From: Treponema_I sp045616125
GTDB lineage: Bacteria > Spirochaetota > Spirochaetia > Treponematales > Treponemataceae
DNA length: 16,124 nucleotides
Direction: 5' to 3'
Assembly (NCBI GenBank): GCA_045616125.1
Contig: JAZLGC010000053.1
Span: 1-16,124, forward strand
Part shown: in pieces, positions 1 through 6,927 of the stretch
How the letters are laid out: each line of letters starts with the position of its first letter
How positions within the stretch are numbered: position 1 is the stretch's first letter
The notes under the pieces: generated by a model
The model's database searches: none
What the model saw: the letters and a program-made list of their open reading frames with translations, nothing else
Told to the model about the DNA's origin: nothing
Translations under genes and position numbers: made by a program

Positions 1-748
1 GAATGATGTCATTAATGCCGTGTTGGATAATGACAGTATCACAGCCGGCCACATTGATTTCGATGGGGAACCGGGTTTCACCCTTCAGACCATATGCCTG
101 ATAGGTAATGCAGTCATACTGGCGAAGGATACGGGTACCGCACACAGCACGGCGCACCACGGCCACATTCTGCAGACCCCGATTCTCCAGAGCCAGCTGC
201 ATGTAGTCGGGCCAGTCCTGAGCCGTAATGGAGTCCCCGTAACAGCAGATAGCCCGTGCTCCCTCATCAGCGGTAAGCACATCTACCGTGTTCAGAAAAT
301 AGTACCAGCTGGTATTGCGGGTCAAATCTGCCGGAAGTTCATCCGATGCAGCAAAATCGCCATAGGCATACTGGCCGCCTGATAAAGGACCGGTGACCAG
401 AGTTCCTGCATTCATCTGAGTACAGTTACCAAGATACATACTGACAGTCAGTGTTGAACCGGCAGTTGCATGAAAGGATATTTCATCGGATACCAGTTCT
501 GTTCCCGGAGCAATGGCCAGTTCGTCCCTTCCCTGTACCGTCACCGGAGTTGAATCAACATACACCTTAGAAAGAATTACTGTCTCGCTGCCAGTCAGGT
601 TTGAAAAATGCAGCCGTATCTTAGTACCATTAAAACAACAGTGAATGGGATACCGCAAAGTCAAATCCTTTGCATAGACACATTCCTTACGGTCAGAAAT
701 AGAAGTTGCAGTACCCCAGGTGGCTACCCATTTGGCGTTTTCATTCAT
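1..748 (-). CDS. SGNH/GDSL-family hydrolase, 3' end beyond the window
   Basis: Translating the minus strand from ATG at 748 gives 249 residues open to the left edge, so the C-terminal part is missing. Residues 1-150 look like a beta-rich N-terminal domain with a WVATWGTA start, as in two-domain SGNH esterases. The hydrolase domain follows: block I CCYGDSIT with nucleophile Ser173, a probable block II glycine in RRAVCGTR (Gly204), and block III HGIND (Asn246). The catalytic DxxH block would lie outside the window. No signal peptide is visible, so the product is probably cytoplasmic. Family members remove acetyl or other acyl groups from sugars or lipids; the substrate cannot be read here. The ORF is in frame with the HD gene and begins 12 bases after that gene's stop. 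There is no good SD, so translation may be coupled. TTG at 760 is an alternative start. Confidence 0.85.
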   Translation of the reverse strand, partial: MNENAKWVATWGTATSISDRKECVYAKDLTLRYPIHCCFNGTKIRLHFSNLTGSETVILSKVYVDSTPVTVQGRDELAIAPGTELVSDEISFHATAGSTLTVSMYLGNCTQMNAGTLVTGPLSGGQYAYGDFAASDELPADLTRNTSWYYFLNTVDVLTADEGARAICCYGDSITAQDWPDYMQLALENRGLQNVAVVRRAVCGTRILRQYDCITYQAYGLKGETRFPIEINVAGCDTVIIQHGINDII

Positions 749-760
749 ACAGCGTACCAA

Positions 761-1462
761 TTAATAGTCGTACCAGCCAGATGCGCTCTGGTCTGCAATC
801 TGAATCAGCAGAACAAGTGGATTCTGCAGAAAATTGGAGTAATTCATTTTTTCAGTATCAGTAAGGTCACTGAATCCCATATGCCGGCTGATGGCTTCAA
901 GAACCGGCCGCTTTTTCAGGTATGACGGCATGGAATCAAGCAGCAGTAATACCGATTCATTCCCGTGCCCCAGATTGCGCACATCACTTTTAACCGTGTA
1001 ATAAGGAGTTTTTTTCCAGTTACCGAATATGTCTTTTGTGTTCTTGTAACTGGTTGAATAAAAGCCTGCCTTACAAAAATCATGGGATAGTGCCGCAACA
1101 AAAATGTCTTCTGCAGTAAAGGTATACTGTCCGGCAAATTTCGATTTCATCCAGTCAGCAAAAATTGCCGGCGCCAGTTTCAGTGCCTGATAGGCAACCA
1201 TCAGAGAGTGAACAGCAAGCCCACCTGCAAAATTACCGTGAAACTTCGTAGATGCAGGCGATGTGTAAAATTCGTGCTCCTCCATCCAGGCAAGAAATGC
1301 AGTCCGCTCTTCTTCATTGGCAATACAGCCGGACATATCGACAATACAAGCCTTTACTTTTTCAATATCAAAGCCTTCATTGGTTACCGGGGCAATTTCG
1401 TCAAAAATGCCTGTCAGTTCTTTTGTTCCAAGGGTTAAAATTTCCAGTTCTTCTGTAGTCAT
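761..1462 (-). CDS. HD-domain metal-dependent hydrolase
   Basis: The 233-residue protein carries a complete set of HD-superfamily ligands in order: His85 (AVHSL), His127-Asp128 (LSHDFCK), His166 (LGHGNES), His194 (SRHMGF) and Asp224 (IADQ). This pattern implies a metal-dependent phosphohydrolase or nucleotide hydrolase fold. It is a compact, single-domain, soluble protein with no membrane segment or signal peptide, and no GGDEF, response-regulator or RelA-type synthetase domain. The exact substrate cannot be inferred. The gene lies 18 bases downstream of the 232-residue unknown gene and 12 bases upstream of the SGNH hydrolase gene, so the three are probably cotranscribed. No SD is visible before the ATG. 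Confidence 0.85.
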   Translation of the reverse strand: MTTEELEILTLGTKELTGIFDEIAPVTNEGFDIEKVKACIVDMSGCIANEEERTAFLAWMEEHEFYTSPASTKFHGNFAGGLAVHSLMVAYQALKLAPAIFADWMKSKFAGQYTFTAEDIFVAALSHDFCKAGFYSTSYKNTKDIFGNWKKTPYYTVKSDVRNLGHGNESVLLLLDSMPSYLKKRPVLEAISRHMGFSDLTDTEKMNYSNFLQNPLVLLIQIADQSASGWYDY

Positions 1463-1480
1463 GACTATATTGTACTGAAA

Positions 1481-2179
1481 TCACTGTTCAACGTCTGTAA
1501 TGGTTACCACTTTTACATCAACAGAAACCACCGGTCGAACCTTGGTAATCCGGTTCATAAAGTAGCCGTCATAAAAGAATTTTTCAAAATGCGGGTAATC
1601 TCCCGGCACATCAACAAAACTGAAGGAGAACTTTTTCATATCAATGGTTTCCAGATCTTCGTATGAAATAGCGTATTCGTAGGTTCCCTGGGGACGTTCA
1701 TATACTACATCAACAAAAACAGATCCCTCATTCCGGGCAAAGAAACGCTGTACCTGTTTTGTTGTGGTATCGTCACGGTTCCATTTTGCAATATTGTAGC
1801 CATGATACTTAACGGTATTTTTGATATGCTCAATACCCCATCCACCATCAATGGTCCAGCAGGGTTCTGCAGGTCCTATAGGATATTTCCAGAGTGGCTG
1901 GTGGGCAAAGCTTTCCTGAACTTCACCGTTTTTCTTTATCTGAATGATTTTCCCCGGTGACAGTCCGGAAAGAAGATGCAGAGAATCGGTACTGATCGCT
2001 TTTACTTTTCCAAGGATTTTTTTCTGGTCGTTATCGTCATACCCATAAAAATCTGATGGGAAATCATCATATTCTTCTTTGAGTGCTTCCCATTCATCGG
2101 CAGCAATTGCGTAATAATGATGAGCATAGAACCGTGATTCAGTACATGCCATTGTCCATACAGGGTTTTCGCTTTTCAT
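1481..2179 (-). CDS. Conserved-looking hypothetical protein, 232 aa
   Basis: I do not recognise the family. The start at ATG 2179 is preferred because GGAGG (2185-2189) sits five bases before it; an in-frame GTG four codons upstream at 2191 is less likely. The protein is soluble, acidic near the N-terminus (EEYDDFPSDFYGYDDND, roughly residues 35-51) and rich in aromatic residues. A Trp/Gly-rich middle stretch, CWTIDGGWGIEHI, lies near residue 110. The C-terminal third alternates hydrophobic and charged residues as in beta-strands. There is no signal peptide or membrane segment. It is the first gene of a tight set with the HD and SGNH genes and has its own plausible promoter, so it may share a process with them. 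That link is inferred from position only. Confidence 0.7.
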   Translation of the reverse strand: MKSENPVWTMACTESRFYAHHYYAIAADEWEALKEEYDDFPSDFYGYDDNDQKKILGKVKAISTDSLHLLSGLSPGKIIQIKKNGEVQESFAHQPLWKYPIGPAEPCWTIDGGWGIEHIKNTVKYHGYNIAKWNRDDTTTKQVQRFFARNEGSVFVDVVYERPQGTYEYAISYEDLETIDMKKFSFSFVDVPGDYPHFEKFFYDGYFMNRITKVRPVVSVDVKVVTITDVEQ

Positions 2180-2196
2180 TTCAGCCTCCACATCTT

Positions 2197-2226
2197 AGTA
2201 TAGTGATGTTTTCAGCTTAAAAACAA
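2197..2226 (-). promoter_or_regulatory. Candidate promoter for the 232-aa/HD/SGNH gene set
   Basis: On the minus strand TTGTTT (2221-2226) is followed after 18 bases by TATACT (2197-2202). The predicted start, near 2190, falls directly at the GGAGG ribosome-binding site, so the leader would be only about 11 bases. The region is AT-rich in general, which lowers confidence. Confidence 0.35.
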
Positions 2227-2248
2227 AAAAAGGCATAAAAACGTACGT

Positions 2249-3664
2249 TTAAGAAAGCACACTGAACCAGGGACACAGTTTGATAAAGGCAAATCCTACA
2301 ATGATAGCAGTTGCCATACGTCCCAACGTAATCAGAATTCCGTCTTTCATCAGCTTACCAGGTTCAAGGCCGTAGCCAACCGTAATTGCACGTACTGATA
2401 CAGGCAGCAGCGATTCATAGTTCAATGCCATGGTGGCAGCAAACATATACGGAATTGGATTCAAGCCCATTTTCTCTGTTACCCCGATAACAATGGGTAA
2501 CGTAACAGCGGCCGAAACCGTACTGTTGGTCATTTCAGAAATCACGCAGCCAAACAGGGCAAAAACCGTAACCATGACAAATTCACTGTTCATGTTACGG
2601 CTGGCGATAAATCCAGCTATGGCATCGTTGGCACCGGAGCCGGTAAGAATCTGCCCCAAGGCGAGACCACCGGCAAAAAGCAGGAGCATTCCCCACATCA
2701 CTTCATTCTGGGCAGTTTCCCAGGAAAGCAGCTCCTTTTTATCTGAGCCAACCAGCAGGAAATTAACAAATCCCAACAGCAGGAACAGGTAGGCCGGAAC
2801 AAGACCAGGAAGAATATCCGCATACAGAGGACGCAGAAATGACCCCAGCATGGCAGTAACAAAAAGAATCAGACTGATAACTTCATCACGCTTAACCGGT
2901 CCCAAATCTGCATAGCATTTCTGGAAATACTCTTTTGTGCCTTCCAAAGATGTTACCTTCATGGGGCGAAGCAGCATCATGGCCAGTACCACTATCGTTG
3001 CAATAATGGTATAGGGCATCATGCGGGTAAGCCAGTCAATATACATGAATTCTTTGCCGGTACTTTGTTCAAGGAATGAAATAGCCAGAATGTTCATGGC
3101 TCCCCCCAGCGGAGTTCCGGCACCTCCAACCTGAGAGCCCCAGGCGATGGCACACAGAATAGGAGCAGCCGGTTCACAGGTCCTGATATCTTCATAGCCG
3201 GCAGCTTTCAGCATGGAAACAGCAATAGGGGTGAATATAGCCACTACTACCACGTTTGGCATCATGTTAGACAGCACGATGGCTGAAATAAGCCAGACTG
3301 CAATCTGAGATTTCATGGAAGGTCCGATAAGGGACAAGGCTTTCAGTGAGATACGACGGTCCAGACCGATGGAAGCCCAGGGAGCGGTAAGGAGACAGGA
3401 ACCGAAAATAAGGACGATACTTCCAGATGAATACTGGCCGATAACGGAATCCATAGGAACGATGCCAAAAAGGGCATTAACGACACCAGGCAGAAGTGCG
3501 GTAACCGTAATATGCACCGGACGGGTAATCCACCAGTAAATCATCCAGACAGCGGTACCCACGCCCTGAGCCGGTTTCGTACCGATAAAATTCTGTGCTG
3601 CAAGTACAATCAGCGTAAAAAGAGCAGGCCCGATAATCAGGTTCACGCAACGTTTTGTGTTCAT
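2249..3664 (-). CDS. DASS/SLC13-type sodium:carboxylate symporter
   Basis: A 471-residue polytopic inner-membrane protein with about 11-12 hydrophobic segments. Family features include VHITVTALLPG near residues 50-60, an SNM motif at 132-134 (SNMMPN), the glycine-rich GGAGTPLGGAMN at 180-191, LLFAGGLALG at 328-337 and a second Asn motif, EMTNST, at 377-382. The paired Asn motifs correspond to the two helical-hairpin substrate and sodium sites of DASS transporters, although the residues differ from the canonical SNT. Likely substrates are di- or tricarboxylates taken up with sodium; specificity is not readable. Length is normal for the family. The ATG has no SD and a perfect TATAAT lies six bases upstream, suggesting a leaderless transcript. 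I see no terminator between it and the next gene. Confidence 0.88.
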   Translation of the reverse strand: MNTKRCVNLIIGPALFTLIVLAAQNFIGTKPAQGVGTAVWMIYWWITRPVHITVTALLPGVVNALFGIVPMDSVIGQYSSGSIVLIFGSCLLTAPWASIGLDRRISLKALSLIGPSMKSQIAVWLISAIVLSNMMPNVVVVAIFTPIAVSMLKAAGYEDIRTCEPAAPILCAIAWGSQVGGAGTPLGGAMNILAISFLEQSTGKEFMYIDWLTRMMPYTIIATIVVLAMMLLRPMKVTSLEGTKEYFQKCYADLGPVKRDEVISLILFVTAMLGSFLRPLYADILPGLVPAYLFLLLGFVNFLLVGSDKKELLSWETAQNEVMWGMLLLFAGGLALGQILTGSGANDAIAGFIASRNMNSEFVMVTVFALFGCVISEMTNSTVSAAVTLPIVIGVTEKMGLNPIPYMFAATMALNYESLLPVSVRAITVGYGLEPGKLMKDGILITLGRMATAIIVGFAFIKLCPWFSVLS

Positions 3665-3670
3665 ACAGCA

Positions 3671-3676
3671 ATTATA
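3671..3676 (-). promoter_or_regulatory. -10 hexamer of the DASS transporter gene
   Basis: A perfect TATAAT on the minus strand ends six bases before the ATG at 3664. The usual initiation distance would place the RNA start on or next to the A of the ATG. No clear -35 hexamer is seen 16-18 bases upstream. Confidence 0.5.
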
Positions 3677-3734
3677 CCTGCCAACAGCAGATAATGCCTA
3701 TTCCAGGCTGATAGTAACGCTTCTATCCTTTGAT

Positions 3735-4172
3735 CTAATTATCAATTCCGTCATATATTTCCAATATCTGTGTTACCTTGCTGTAAAACTCCATTAATGC
3801 ATCTTTTACAGGATCCTTATTAGATGAATCTTCCATTTCTTCCAGATTTACTTCAGATACAGCTTCCTTCAGGTCGTCAAAAATACCCTGATAAATATTA
3901 ACTAAACCTTGCAGACCGTAATACGTCGATTCATCCTGGGTATCTTCCAAATCTGATTGCAGTTCTTCAATCTGCTGATCATATGATTCACAAATATGGT
4001 TATGCCATTCTTCAAACAGAGGGGCTGCGTTTTTCAGAATTTTCAGTCCCTTTTCACCAAGCTGGTCCTTATTGAGGGTACAAAGAATCCCAAACCAGGT
4101 ATCAAAATCATCAATATTTGTTACTCCGTCCAACTTCAAACTCCTTTTATTTATGGCGATGTCCGTATTCAT
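3735..4172 (-). CDS. Small acidic protein of unknown function, 145 aa
   Basis: I do not recognise the family. The protein is soluble, strongly acidic and probably mostly helical, with Glu/Asp-rich stretches around residues 60-80 (SYDQQIEELQSDLEDTQDE) and 105-115. There is no signal peptide, membrane segment or cysteine motif. Its ATG overlaps the stop codon of the upstream GNAT gene (ATGA at 4169-4172), so translation is very likely coupled to that gene. This close pairing suggests a shared context but does not show that the protein binds or is acetylated by the enzyme. No terminator is visible in the roughly 60 bases after its TAG stop. Confidence 0.7.
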   Translation of the reverse strand: MNTDIAINKRSLKLDGVTNIDDFDTWFGILCTLNKDQLGEKGLKILKNAAPLFEEWHNHICESYDQQIEELQSDLEDTQDESTYYGLQGLVNIYQGIFDDLKEAVSEVNLEEMEDSSNKDPVKDALMEFYSKVTQILEIYDGIDN

Positions 4173-5017
4173 TTATCCGGATGTAAAAATAAAGTGGTAT
4201 GTACGGTTATCGTATTCTCTTTTTCCACCGGCAGAAATCCACATTTCCCATACAGATGCTTTGCAGCCTCGTTGACTGTGTCTACCTGCAGAGTCATACA
4301 CTTTTCTCCATTTTCCTTCATTTCTTTCTGTGCATACTGCAGCAGTTTCCGGCCATATCCTCTGTTCCGGAATTCCTTTGCCACCCGGATATCAGAAATC
4401 AAAGCCTCTTCAGGTGCGTGAGACACATCGATATACCCAACCACCTTTTCTCCATCCACTGCGATAAATACCGTAAAAGTCTCAGGGTTCTCCAATACCC
4501 GTTCCGCAGTCCACCATACATCGGTTGAATGAAGTGCACAGTATTCGGAAATGTATTTTGCTTCGTATGGAACAATACATTCAGGTGTTTTTAACTTAGC
4601 AGGATTTCCTTCATACCGCATGGATATCTGCTCAATTTCAAACACACCTTCTTTTTCTCTTAAAAGGTCAGTAACAACATTATTTCTTGGATTAAAGACA
4701 AAATCACATTGCCAGCCGGGATACTGTTCTACAAGGTAATTCCACATTTCCCTGCACGCTCCGGAATCATCCGACAGCACCATAACAGATTCCAGATATG
4801 ATTCTTCTGTAATTTTCAGAAAAGAAAACAGTCCGGTTATAATTCCATCACCGCTGGTAATACAGAAGGTATCCCGGTCATCCCGCTCAAAACAGCGCTT
4901 TACCGCAGCCCATAAATCTTCCGGAGTATGATGATAGGGGTCCAGATACCGGTCATCCATGCACAATGCAAGTGCAAATTCATAAGCGTTTTCAAATGAC
5001 ACACTTTTTGTAATCAT
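4169..5017 (-). CDS. GNAT-family N-acetyltransferase with extra N-terminal domain
   Basis: The 282-residue protein has a clear C-terminal GNAT domain (about residues 150-280). The acetyl-CoA pyrophosphate-binding loop reads FRNRGYGRKLL (216-226), and the late VNEAAKHLYGKCGF motif (248-261) is typical of Rim-type GNAT folds. Residues 1-140 form a separate region that may be a degenerate GNAT-like domain, but its motif residues are not evident. The acceptor substrate is unknown. ATG at 5017 is chosen; the in-frame TTG at 5029 is possible. The gene starts 15 bases after the HAD gene stop and overlaps the following 145-residue gene, so these three appear to form an operon. Confidence 0.85.
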   Translation of the reverse strand: MITKSVSFENAYEFALALCMDDRYLDPYHHTPEDLWAAVKRCFERDDRDTFCITSGDGIITGLFSFLKITEESYLESVMVLSDDSGACREMWNYLVEQYPGWQCDFVFNPRNNVVTDLLREKEGVFEIEQISMRYEGNPAKLKTPECIVPYEAKYISEYCALHSTDVWWTAERVLENPETFTVFIAVDGEKVVGYIDVSHAPEEALISDIRVAKEFRNRGYGRKLLQYAQKEMKENGEKCMTLQVDTVNEAAKHLYGKCGFLPVEKENTITVHTTLFLHPDK

Positions 5018-5032
5018 TAACTTACCCAAGGC

Positions 5033-5653
5033 TTAACTGTCGGATTTTGCTGCGACTTTCTGAAACAGCCGGTCTATGGCATTCCAGTCAGGGCAACGAT
5101 GGTATCTGGAGCCAGGAAGTTCTGCAGTCTGATTCCAGGGCCGGGCAAAAACAGCAACGGTGCAGTCAGTCAGATGCGCCAGGTGCTTGAATGCCATGGG
5201 TGAATCCTCTACGGCAAAGTCAAAGGGCATCCGGTAGAAATCTTCCAGTTCCAGACTGAACGTGCTGTCCTTGATAAAGGCATCGCGGCCATATTTATTC
5301 AGACAGAACAGTTTTGCCCGCTTCAAACCGTGGGCATCAAGCCACTGCCGGCTGGGTTCATATGCGCTATAAGGGCGCCCCGTAATGATATGTACGTTGT
5401 GCCCTTCATCTATCCAACGGTTTACTACTGCCGAAGCTCCAGCCGTTTCCTCGTAGTTCAGCAGGACTTCCGGCACATGGCCCTCAACCATCATTTTTTC
5501 GTACTGTTCCGTCGTCAATCCAAAAGACTTCTGTAAATCAAAAAACTTCACGTTTTCATAGGGAACATCGATATCGTACATCTGCTTTACCAGCAACACA
5601 AAAAATCGTGCCGTTTCGCACAGTACATCATCAAAATCAATATACACGTTCAT
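5033..5653 (-). CDS. HAD-superfamily phosphatase, 5'-nucleotidase-like (COG5663/NT5C type)
   Basis: This 206-residue soluble protein has the HAD motifs in order. Motif I is IDFDDVLCE, with nucleophile Asp6 and general acid Asp8. Motif II is IITGRP, with Thr91. The basic motif lies near Lys120. Motif IV is VEDS, with Glu149-Asp150. The layout and size resemble the small 5'(3')-deoxyribonucleotidase-like and YqfW/COG5663 HAD proteins, which have a small helical cap between motifs I and II. A role in nucleotide or sugar-phosphate dephosphorylation is likely, but the substrate is not shown. No SD precedes the ATG. An extended -10 (TGG plus TAAAAT) ends eight bases upstream, so the mRNA may be nearly leaderless. 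It heads an apparent operon with the GNAT and 145-residue genes. Confidence 0.85.
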   Translation of the reverse strand: MNVYIDFDDVLCETARFFVLLVKQMYDIDVPYENVKFFDLQKSFGLTTEQYEKMMVEGHVPEVLLNYEETAGASAVVNRWIDEGHNVHIITGRPYSAYEPSRQWLDAHGLKRAKLFCLNKYGRDAFIKDSTFSLELEDFYRMPFDFAVEDSPMAFKHLAHLTDCTVAVFARPWNQTAELPGSRYHRCPDWNAIDRLFQKVAAKSDS

Positions 5654-5661
5654 GGACTGTT

Positions 5662-5670
5662 ATTTTACCA
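5662..5670 (-). promoter_or_regulatory. Extended -10 element of the HAD gene
   Basis: The minus strand reads TGGTAAAAT, an extended -10 with hexamer TAAAAT at 5662-5667, ending eight bases before the ATG at 5653. The expected RNA start lies one to three bases upstream of the start codon. Confidence 0.4.
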
Positions 5671-5687
5671 CGAAACAAATACAGAGG

Positions 5688-5960
5688 TCAGTTCCAATAC
5701 ACCTGATTCTGCAAGACCATATTTTTTACCGTCCGCTCCCACTCACATAAATCGAGTACATTCTGATAAAAGGCATCATGTACCTTCTGATCAGTAATAG
5801 TCTCATCAATAATCTGCAGCTCTACAGACAGATTATACTGAATCTTTTTCTCCAGTTCTGCCGTTCCGTTGTCGTGGTATTTGCTTTGGCGTTGTTATCT
5901 TCCTGCCACCAGCACCACTAGAGCGATTACGCCGGGTATCAGAACCTTTCTTTTCAGCAC
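5688..5960 (-). pseudogene. Small membrane-anchored protein gene interrupted by an in-frame TAA
   Basis: In one minus-strand frame from GTG 5960 to TGA 5688 (91 codons) there is a single stop, TAA at 5895-5897 (codon 22). Before it is a lipoprotein- or signal-anchor-like N-terminus: VLKRKV followed by the hydrophobic run LIPGVIALVVLVAG. After it the same frame stays open for 68 codons and encodes a hydrophilic, probably helical domain (AELEKKIQYNLSVELQ near its start) ending in NQVYWN. No ATG, GTG or TTG restarts the early part of this second half. The coding-like composition on both sides argues for one gene broken by a single nonsense change. A sequencing error or stop readthrough is also possible. 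GTG lies four bases after the tandem-GNAT stop, so it was probably cotranscribed. I do not recognise the family. Confidence 0.55.
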
Positions 5961-5964
5961 ACCA

Positions 5965-6864
5965 TTACCCGTTCTGTTTTGCCAGGGTTTCTGTTATATC
6001 GTCTTCAATGCCCTTGCCGCGGAACGGTTCTTCCAGCCACATATGAGTTACTGCAGGTTTTTCATTCTCAGTGCTGATAACACACATGCCCACTGCTGTA
6101 TCTCCGTTTCTGATGATGAATCCGTGTCTCTGCACATTCTGTCGGATAGTAGCCCCGCACTCATCTGCAGCGGCCTTTGCAAAAAGTGCATCAAACTCTG
6201 CCGGCTTTTCTTCTTCACGAATCAGATGATACCCGTTGTTTTCATCGCAGGGAGCAGGATACTCAAACTGGCAGGGAAGCACTGCCCTATTCCAGTTCGC
6301 AAACCTGTTTTCGTATTCTGCAGGAGGTACCGGCGGAATGCCATCGGTAATGTCATAGGGCTCTTCCATGATACCGGGAATCTGCATGCCGCCTTCTTCA
6401 AATTCATAGACCATATAGGCACTCCAGGAGTTTCCTTCTTCATCGGTAATTCCCCGGTCCTTGCACGGAATGAATCCTGCCTTTGGATAATAGTCCGGCT
6501 CTCCGATGATCAGAACTCCCGGATATCCGGCTTTCTGTGCCAAAGGCAGCGTTTCCTTCATCAGTTTCATGCCCACACCCATGGCGCGGAATTTATGGCT
6601 GACACACAGTGGTCCAAAAGATGCAACTTTAACCCTAGTGCCATCAGCCTGTCTAATCTGTGCCTCAAAGTACATGATGACACCGGCAATTTCTCCATCT
6701 ACTACAGCAATGCGGCTCAGTTCCGGCAGCCACGCCTCATGATTCCGCATGACATGCACCATGTAATGTTCGTTGCATCCCGGCTGATATTTATTCCAGA
6801 ACGATTCCCGAACCATCTTCTCAGTTTTCAGATATTCACTTTCTTTTTCTTTCCGGATTTCCAT
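5965..6864 (-). CDS. Tandem GNAT-family acetyltransferase
   Basis: The 299-residue protein contains a good N-terminal GNAT domain (about residues 1-160). Its acetyl-CoA loop is FRAMGVG (92-98), followed by GEPDYYPKAGF (121-131), a YhbS-like arrangement. A linker of about 50 residues, rich in Pro and Glu, leads to a second, shorter GNAT-like half (about 210-299). That half has GDTAVGMCVIS, HMWLEEPFRGKGIE and a loop at 281-287, but it ends soon after the loop and may be non-catalytic. The acceptor is unknown. AAAGGGA before the ATG is a usable SD. The gene lies just downstream of the terminator that follows the ABC operon; I see no clear promoter between them. It is followed at four bases by the broken small membrane protein gene. 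Confidence 0.83.
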   Translation of the reverse strand: MEIRKEKESEYLKTEKMVRESFWNKYQPGCNEHYMVHVMRNHEAWLPELSRIAVVDGEIAGVIMYFEAQIRQADGTRVKVASFGPLCVSHKFRAMGVGMKLMKETLPLAQKAGYPGVLIIGEPDYYPKAGFIPCKDRGITDEEGNSWSAYMVYEFEEGGMQIPGIMEEPYDITDGIPPVPPAEYENRFANWNRAVLPCQFEYPAPCDENNGYHLIREEEKPAEFDALFAKAAADECGATIRQNVQRHGFIIRNGDTAVGMCVISTENEKPAVTHMWLEEPFRGKGIEDDITETLAKQNG

Positions 6865-6880
6865 TTACATATTCCCTTTC

Positions 6881-6909
6881 AAAAACAAAAAAGGGAGCAT
6901 TCCGCTCCC
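6881..6909 (-). terminator. Intrinsic terminator after the ABC exporter operon
   Basis: Read on the minus strand, a perfect 6-bp GC-rich stem GGGAGC/GCTCCC (6893-6898 with 6904-6909) and a five-base loop are followed at once by TTTTTTGTTTTT (6881-6892). It lies 18 bases after the stop codon of the second ABC gene. Confidence 0.85.
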
Positions 6910-6927
6910 CTTCATTATGTCAACACT

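Noticed and set aside
1463..1490. TTGAAC and TATAGT, 16 bases apart, just before the HD gene
   Set aside because: The implied RNA start would fall within or after the ATG of the HD gene, and the close spacing to the upstream gene makes cotranscription simpler.
2239..2250. Perfect 12-base palindrome AAACGTACGTTT at the end of the DASS gene
   Set aside because: It overlaps the stop codon, is not followed by a run of T typical of a terminator on the coding strand, and has no second copy I can see. It could be a regulator site, but there is no support.
4155..4167. Thirteen-base identity (GGCGATGTCCGTA) to the end of the MITE-like element at 15257-15269
   Set aside because: It falls inside the first codons of the 145-residue gene, has no matching inverted partner nearby, and the match does not extend further. 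I treat it as chance, though it is mildly curious.
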